A stretch of DNA of 7,978 nt, taken from assembly GCA_900545305.1 (NCBI GenBank), contig UQYD01000061.1, positions 1-7,978 on the forward strand, read 5' to 3'. Under the pieces are notes generated by a model that saw nothing but the letters and a program-made list of their open reading frames with translations, had not been told where the DNA came from and searched no databases. This DNA is from an uncultured Eubacterium sp. GTDB lineage: Bacteria; Bacillota; Clostridia; Lachnospirales; CAG-274. The position numbers were made by a program, and so were the translations under genes. Shown here piece by piece: positions 5,982-7,978 of the stretch. Every line of letters starts with the position of its first letter. Within the stretch, counting starts at the first letter, position 1.

Positions 5982-6190
5982 TATCTGCACCCGCCTCCCA
6001 TGAAATAAAGAAATTCTACTACGTCGCCGTCTTTTAATACAATGTTTTCAAAATCTCTAGCACTATGAAGATCATCATTTACTGCTGCTGTTGCATATTC
6101 TGGAGTTTCTACATTTTCAAGTACAACTAATTCTGCAACTGTTAAACCTTCCTTATATTCCTTTGTCTGTCCACTTACTGTTAATTTCAT
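5981..6190 (-). CDS. hcyS: ThiS-like sulfur carrier protein with C-terminal Gly-Gly-Gly-Cys-Arg (HcyS-like)
   Basis: This is a 69-residue beta-grasp (ubiquitin-like) sulfur carrier. KLTVSGQTKEYKEGLTVAEL at the start, AAVNDDL in the middle and LKDGDVVEFLYFMGGG near the end are typical of ThiS-type carriers, which take sulfur as a thiocarboxylate on a terminal glycine. Here glycines 65-67 are followed by Cys68-Arg69, so the protein cannot be adenylated until the tail is removed. QbsE (Cys-Phe tail) and HcyS (Ala tail) are known precedents, each trimmed by a partner JAMM protease. ATG 6188-6190 is chosen, with AGGTGAGG about nine bases upstream; TTG 6214 would add residues unlike the family. The gene starts four bases after tusA and its stop overlaps the E1 start. 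Thiamine synthesis is an alternative role but lacks supporting neighbours. Confidence 0.88.
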   Translation of the reverse strand: MKLTVSGQTKEYKEGLTVAELVVLENVETPEYATAAVNDDLHSARDFENIVLKDGDVVEFLYFMGGGCR

Positions 6191-6194
6191 TTTA

Positions 6195-6440
6195 TTATTC
6201 CTCACCTTTCTCAACGATTAAATCAAATGTTCCATTGTCATTTTTATTTAATTTTAATACCTTATGTCCTTCTTCCTTCATAGAACGAGGTACATTCTGA
6301 ACTGGTTCTCCATCATTCATATGAACTGAAAGTACCTGTCCAACCTCTAATTCTTCTATAGCAACCTTTGCCTTAACAAAGGTTACAGGGCAAACAACAT
6401 CAGTAATATCTACATATCCATCAATTTTTATATCAGCCAT
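6195..6440 (-). CDS. TusA-like sulfur-relay protein
   Basis: This 81-residue protein of the TusA/SirA family has a small two-layer alpha/beta fold with one catalytic Cys that carries sulfur as a persulfide. Cys17 lies in DVVCPVTFVKAKVAIEEL; the usual CPxP reads CPVT, the form seen in a sub-group distinct from classical tRNA-thiolation TusA. The later VGQVLSVHMNDGEP and VPRSMKEEGHKV segments fit the fold. ATG 6438-6440 has GAGGAGG six bases upstream and overlaps the sulfite reductase end by eight bases (ATGGCTGA); the frame upstream of it has no ribosome site. Sitting between sulfite reductase and carrier, it may pass sulfur from the reductase to the adenylated carrier. This is inference, as no TusA step is needed in the Wolinella scheme. 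Confidence 0.87.
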   Translation of the reverse strand: MADIKIDGYVDITDVVCPVTFVKAKVAIEELEVGQVLSVHMNDGEPVQNVPRSMKEEGHKVLKLNKNDNGTFDLIVEKGEE

Positions 6441-7293
6441 TATATGCCTCCTCAATTACTTTTCTAAATTTATCTTCGCCAATTCTTTCAATAGTAAATC
6501 TAAATCTTTCTCCAGCATTTGCATATTCTTTAAAGAATCCAACTGCCGCATCAATTACTCTAAACAAAGTTTCCTTGTCATAAATGATAGGAATAATTTC
6601 TTCACCTTTATGTATTCTGTTACCAAAAAGTCCACCAAAAGATACAATGTAACCTGAATGATTCACCCAAGAATCGACTGGACAGGCTTTTGTGCAACGA
6701 CCACAATAATTACATTTACTATCATCTATTACAAGTTTATCATCTTCAAACTTGATTGCCTTTGTACGACAAATATTCTCACAGACACCACATCTGATAC
6801 AACTGTCCTCAACCCAATCAGGTTTGATGCCACCCTTGATACCTATATCATTTTCTTCGGCCTTAAGACAGTTATTTTGGCAACCAGTAAGACCAAATTT
6901 AAACTTATGTGGTAATTCCATAGCAAAGAATCTATCACTAATTTCATTTGCAAGAGAGTATGTATCAATACAACCACTAGGACAAATCGCATTACCTTGA
7001 CAGGCTGTAACTGTTCTTACTCTAGCACCACATACACCAGGTTCACAGTTACCTTCTGCAAGAGCAGCCTTAACTTCATCAATATCATCAAGCTTTATAA
7101 AAGGAATTTCAACACCCTGTCTTGATGTGAGATGAACATAGCCATCACCATATTTTTCAGAAACTTCTGCAATTGTTGCAAGCTGTTTAGCATCTAAATG
7201 ACCACCAACAGATTTTAATCTTAAAGAAAAACAGTTCTTCTGTTTCTGACGCATGAAACCACCTTTTTTTAAGGTGCTATAATCTACTGCCAT
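6433..7293 (-). CDS. Small siroheme sulfite reductase with inserted 2[4Fe-4S] ferredoxin domain
   Basis: This 286-residue cytosolic reductase converts sulfite to sulfide (six electrons). Residues 15-90 form a nitrite/sulfite-reductase ferredoxin-like half-domain with TSRQGVEIP (56-64). The siroheme/[4Fe-4S] site is Cys98-x5-Cys104 with Cys138-x3-Cys142 (TGCQNNC). A ferredoxin module follows with two full clusters: Cys165, 168, 171, 175 and Cys194, 197, 200, 204. The fold then resumes with GGLFGNRI. It has half the length of plant or E. coli-type enzymes and resembles AsrC and other anaerobic small sulfite reductases. ATG 7291-7293 has AGGAGG eight bases upstream, 12 bases after the protease gene. 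No AsrA/AsrB electron partners are adjacent, so the built-in ferredoxin may accept electrons directly. Nitrite as substrate is possible but unlikely here. Confidence 0.9.
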   Translation of the reverse strand: MAVDYSTLKKGGFMRQKQKNCFSLRLKSVGGHLDAKQLATIAEVSEKYGDGYVHLTSRQGVEIPFIKLDDIDEVKAALAEGNCEPGVCGARVRTVTACQGNAICPSGCIDTYSLANEISDRFFAMELPHKFKFGLTGCQNNCLKAEENDIGIKGGIKPDWVEDSCIRCGVCENICRTKAIKFEDDKLVIDDSKCNYCGRCTKACPVDSWVNHSGYIVSFGGLFGNRIHKGEEIIPIIYDKETLFRVIDAAVGFFKEYANAGERFRFTIERIGEDKFRKVIEEAYNG

Positions 7294-7304
7294 AAAAGTT
7301 CCTC

Positions 7305-7715
7305 CTATATATACTTAATTTCTTCTTCTGTACTTACGTTATCTACAATTCTAAATGACTTTAAAACAGGATTTTCAATATCCATAAGGGAAATAATCAT
7401 ATAACTAGCGTCCTTATCATAAGCAAGTCTTTTGTCTTCCTCTGATGGTCTTGAAGGACTTTCTGGATGTGAATGGAAATTTCCTAAAGGAACATATCCC
7501 TTTGCTCTCATATCCTTTACTGCATTAAGCTGGTCCTTTGGATTCATTGTAAAATGTTCATTTGAATGGTCAATATTTTCAAGAACATAAATTTCTTTTA
7601 CTTCTCTTTCATCACCATTCTTTATTCCACCAATAAGACCACATATTTCTTCAGGTCTACCCTTTTTTGCTGTATCTAAAATCACATCATAAAAACTCTT
7701 TGGTAAAACTATCAT
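7305..7715 (-). CDS. hcyD: JAMM/MPN+ (M67 family) zinc metallopeptidase, HcyD-like
   Basis: This 136-residue stand-alone JAMM-domain peptidase has every expected catalytic residue: Glu23 in PEEICGLIGG, His81 and His83 in NFHSHP, Ser91 and Asp94 in PSEED. Bacterial relatives (Mec+, QbsD, HcyD) cut after the Gly-Gly of ubiquitin-like sulfur carriers, either trimming a C-terminal tail or freeing the amino acid made on the carrier. The neighbouring carrier ends GGGCR, so this enzyme would remove Cys-Arg to activate it and then hydrolyse carrier-homocysteine after MetY. Both uses are inferred from HcyD. ATG 7713-7715 has AAAGGAG eight bases upstream and overlaps the thioredoxin stop codon (TAATG), pointing to translational coupling. 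It lacks a signal peptide and is cytosolic. Confidence 0.9.
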   Translation of the reverse strand: MIVLPKSFYDVILDTAKKGRPEEICGLIGGIKNGDEREVKEIYVLENIDHSNEHFTMNPKDQLNAVKDMRAKGYVPLGNFHSHPESPSRPSEEDKRLAYDKDASYMIISLMDIENPVLKSFRIVDNVSTEEEIKYI

Positions 7716-7978
7716 TATACAATCTCCTTTATAACTGCTTCAAGGTCGGCTTTCTTTGCAACACCCTTTATTCTATTTACTTCTTCGCCATTTTTAAAAA
7801 ATACTATTGTAGGAGAAGACATTACATTATACTTACGGGCTGTATCTGCTCCAAACTTAATATTCAATTTACTTACCTTAATATCTGTATGTTCTTCTTC
7901 AAGTTCTGCAAGAATTGGAGACATTCTCTTGCAAGGAATACAGCTATCAGAGTAAAACTCTAATAAAACAGGTACGTT
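7715..7978 (-). CDS. Thioredoxin-family protein with CIPC active site (5' end outside window)
   Basis: This is the C-terminal 87 residues of a thioredoxin; about 15-20 N-terminal residues lie past the right edge. The visible part opens VPVLLEFYSDSCIPCKRM, giving the redox motif CIPC instead of the usual CGPC. It keeps the helix MSPILAELEEEH, the IKVSKLNI strand, the cis-proline in MSSPTIVFFKNGEEV and the final helix. An ATG inside (7922-7924) is not the true start because the active site lies upstream of it in the same frame. It is the first visible gene of the operon and overlaps the protease gene. It probably works with the thioredoxin-reductase-like protein encoded downstream, reducing disulfides or persulfides formed during sulfur transfer. 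Ile in place of Gly in the motif should change its redox behaviour. Confidence 0.9.
   Translation of the reverse strand, partial: NVPVLLEFYSDSCIPCKRMSPILAELEEEHTDIKVSKLNIKFGADTARKYNVMSSPTIVFFKNGEEVNRIKGVAKKADLEAVIKEIV

Noticed and set aside
5982..5990. GTG at 5988-5990 as start of the E1 gene
   Set aside because: It lies only about three bases from the ribosome site, and family members begin near MAFTNEQIERYSRH, fitting ATG 5981.
5172..6190. Thiamine (ThiS/ThiF) or molybdopterin (MoaD/MoeB) synthesis
   Set aside because: No thiG, thiH, thiC, moaE or related gene is present, whereas metY, sulfite reductase and a JAMM protease are adjacent. The Cys-Arg tail also points to protease-dependent carriers.
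6433..7293. Assimilatory nitrite reductase
   Set aside because: Siroheme motifs are shared, but the short length, ferredoxin insertion and sulfur-gene setting favour sulfite reduction.

Overview
The window is AT-rich, with tightly packed genes that all lie on the minus strand, strong AAGGAGG-type ribosome binding sites, several TTG starts and intrinsic terminators. It looks like chromosomal DNA of a low-GC anaerobic Firmicute, most likely a clostridium of the Lachnospiraceae type. This is inferred from style and gene content only. No rRNA, tRNA, CRISPR array, insertion sequence or phage gene is visible.

Layout, read in the direction of transcription (right to left). An operon enters from the right edge: thioredoxin-like protein (7978-7715, N-terminus cut off), JAMM/M67 metallopeptidase (7715-7305), small siroheme sulfite reductase with a built-in 2[4Fe-4S] ferredoxin domain (7293-6433), TusA-like protein (6440-6195), ThiS-like sulfur carrier (6190-5981), ThiF/MoeB-like E1 enzyme (5981-5172), O-acetylhomoserine sulfhydrylase MetY (5157-3910), thioredoxin-reductase-like flavoprotein (3891-3004), CymR-like Rrf2 regulator (2999-2589) and an AraC-type response regulator (2555-1509). 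A clear intrinsic terminator follows at about 1462-1497. Genes overlap or are 4-33 bases apart, so one transcript is likely. A separate NimA-like flavin-binding gene (1378-911) has its own promoter. After a 464-base gene-free stretch comes the start of an amino-acid-type ABC transporter lipoprotein (446-1, cut off). That stretch holds a promoter, a cluster of TGTGC/GCACA dyads and a leader with a terminator just before the start codon.

The core operon matches the parts list of protein-thiocarboxylate-dependent homocysteine/methionine synthesis, known from Wolinella succinogenes (HcyS, HcyF, HcyD, MetY, Sir). The sulfur carrier ends Gly-Gly-Gly-Cys-Arg, so it needs trimming, and a JAMM protease with all its metal ligands sits in the same operon. 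The proposed flow is as follows. Sulfite is reduced by the Sir, possibly with electrons from its own ferredoxin domain. Sulfide passes, perhaps through TusA, to the adenylated carrier made by the E1 enzyme. MetY adds the carrier thiocarboxylate to O-acetylhomoserine, and the JAMM protease releases homocysteine. Thioredoxin and its reductase would supply thiol reduction, and the CymR-like protein is the likely sulfur-status regulator. The extra parts (TusA, thioredoxin pair, two regulators) and several active-site deviations are the less familiar aspects.
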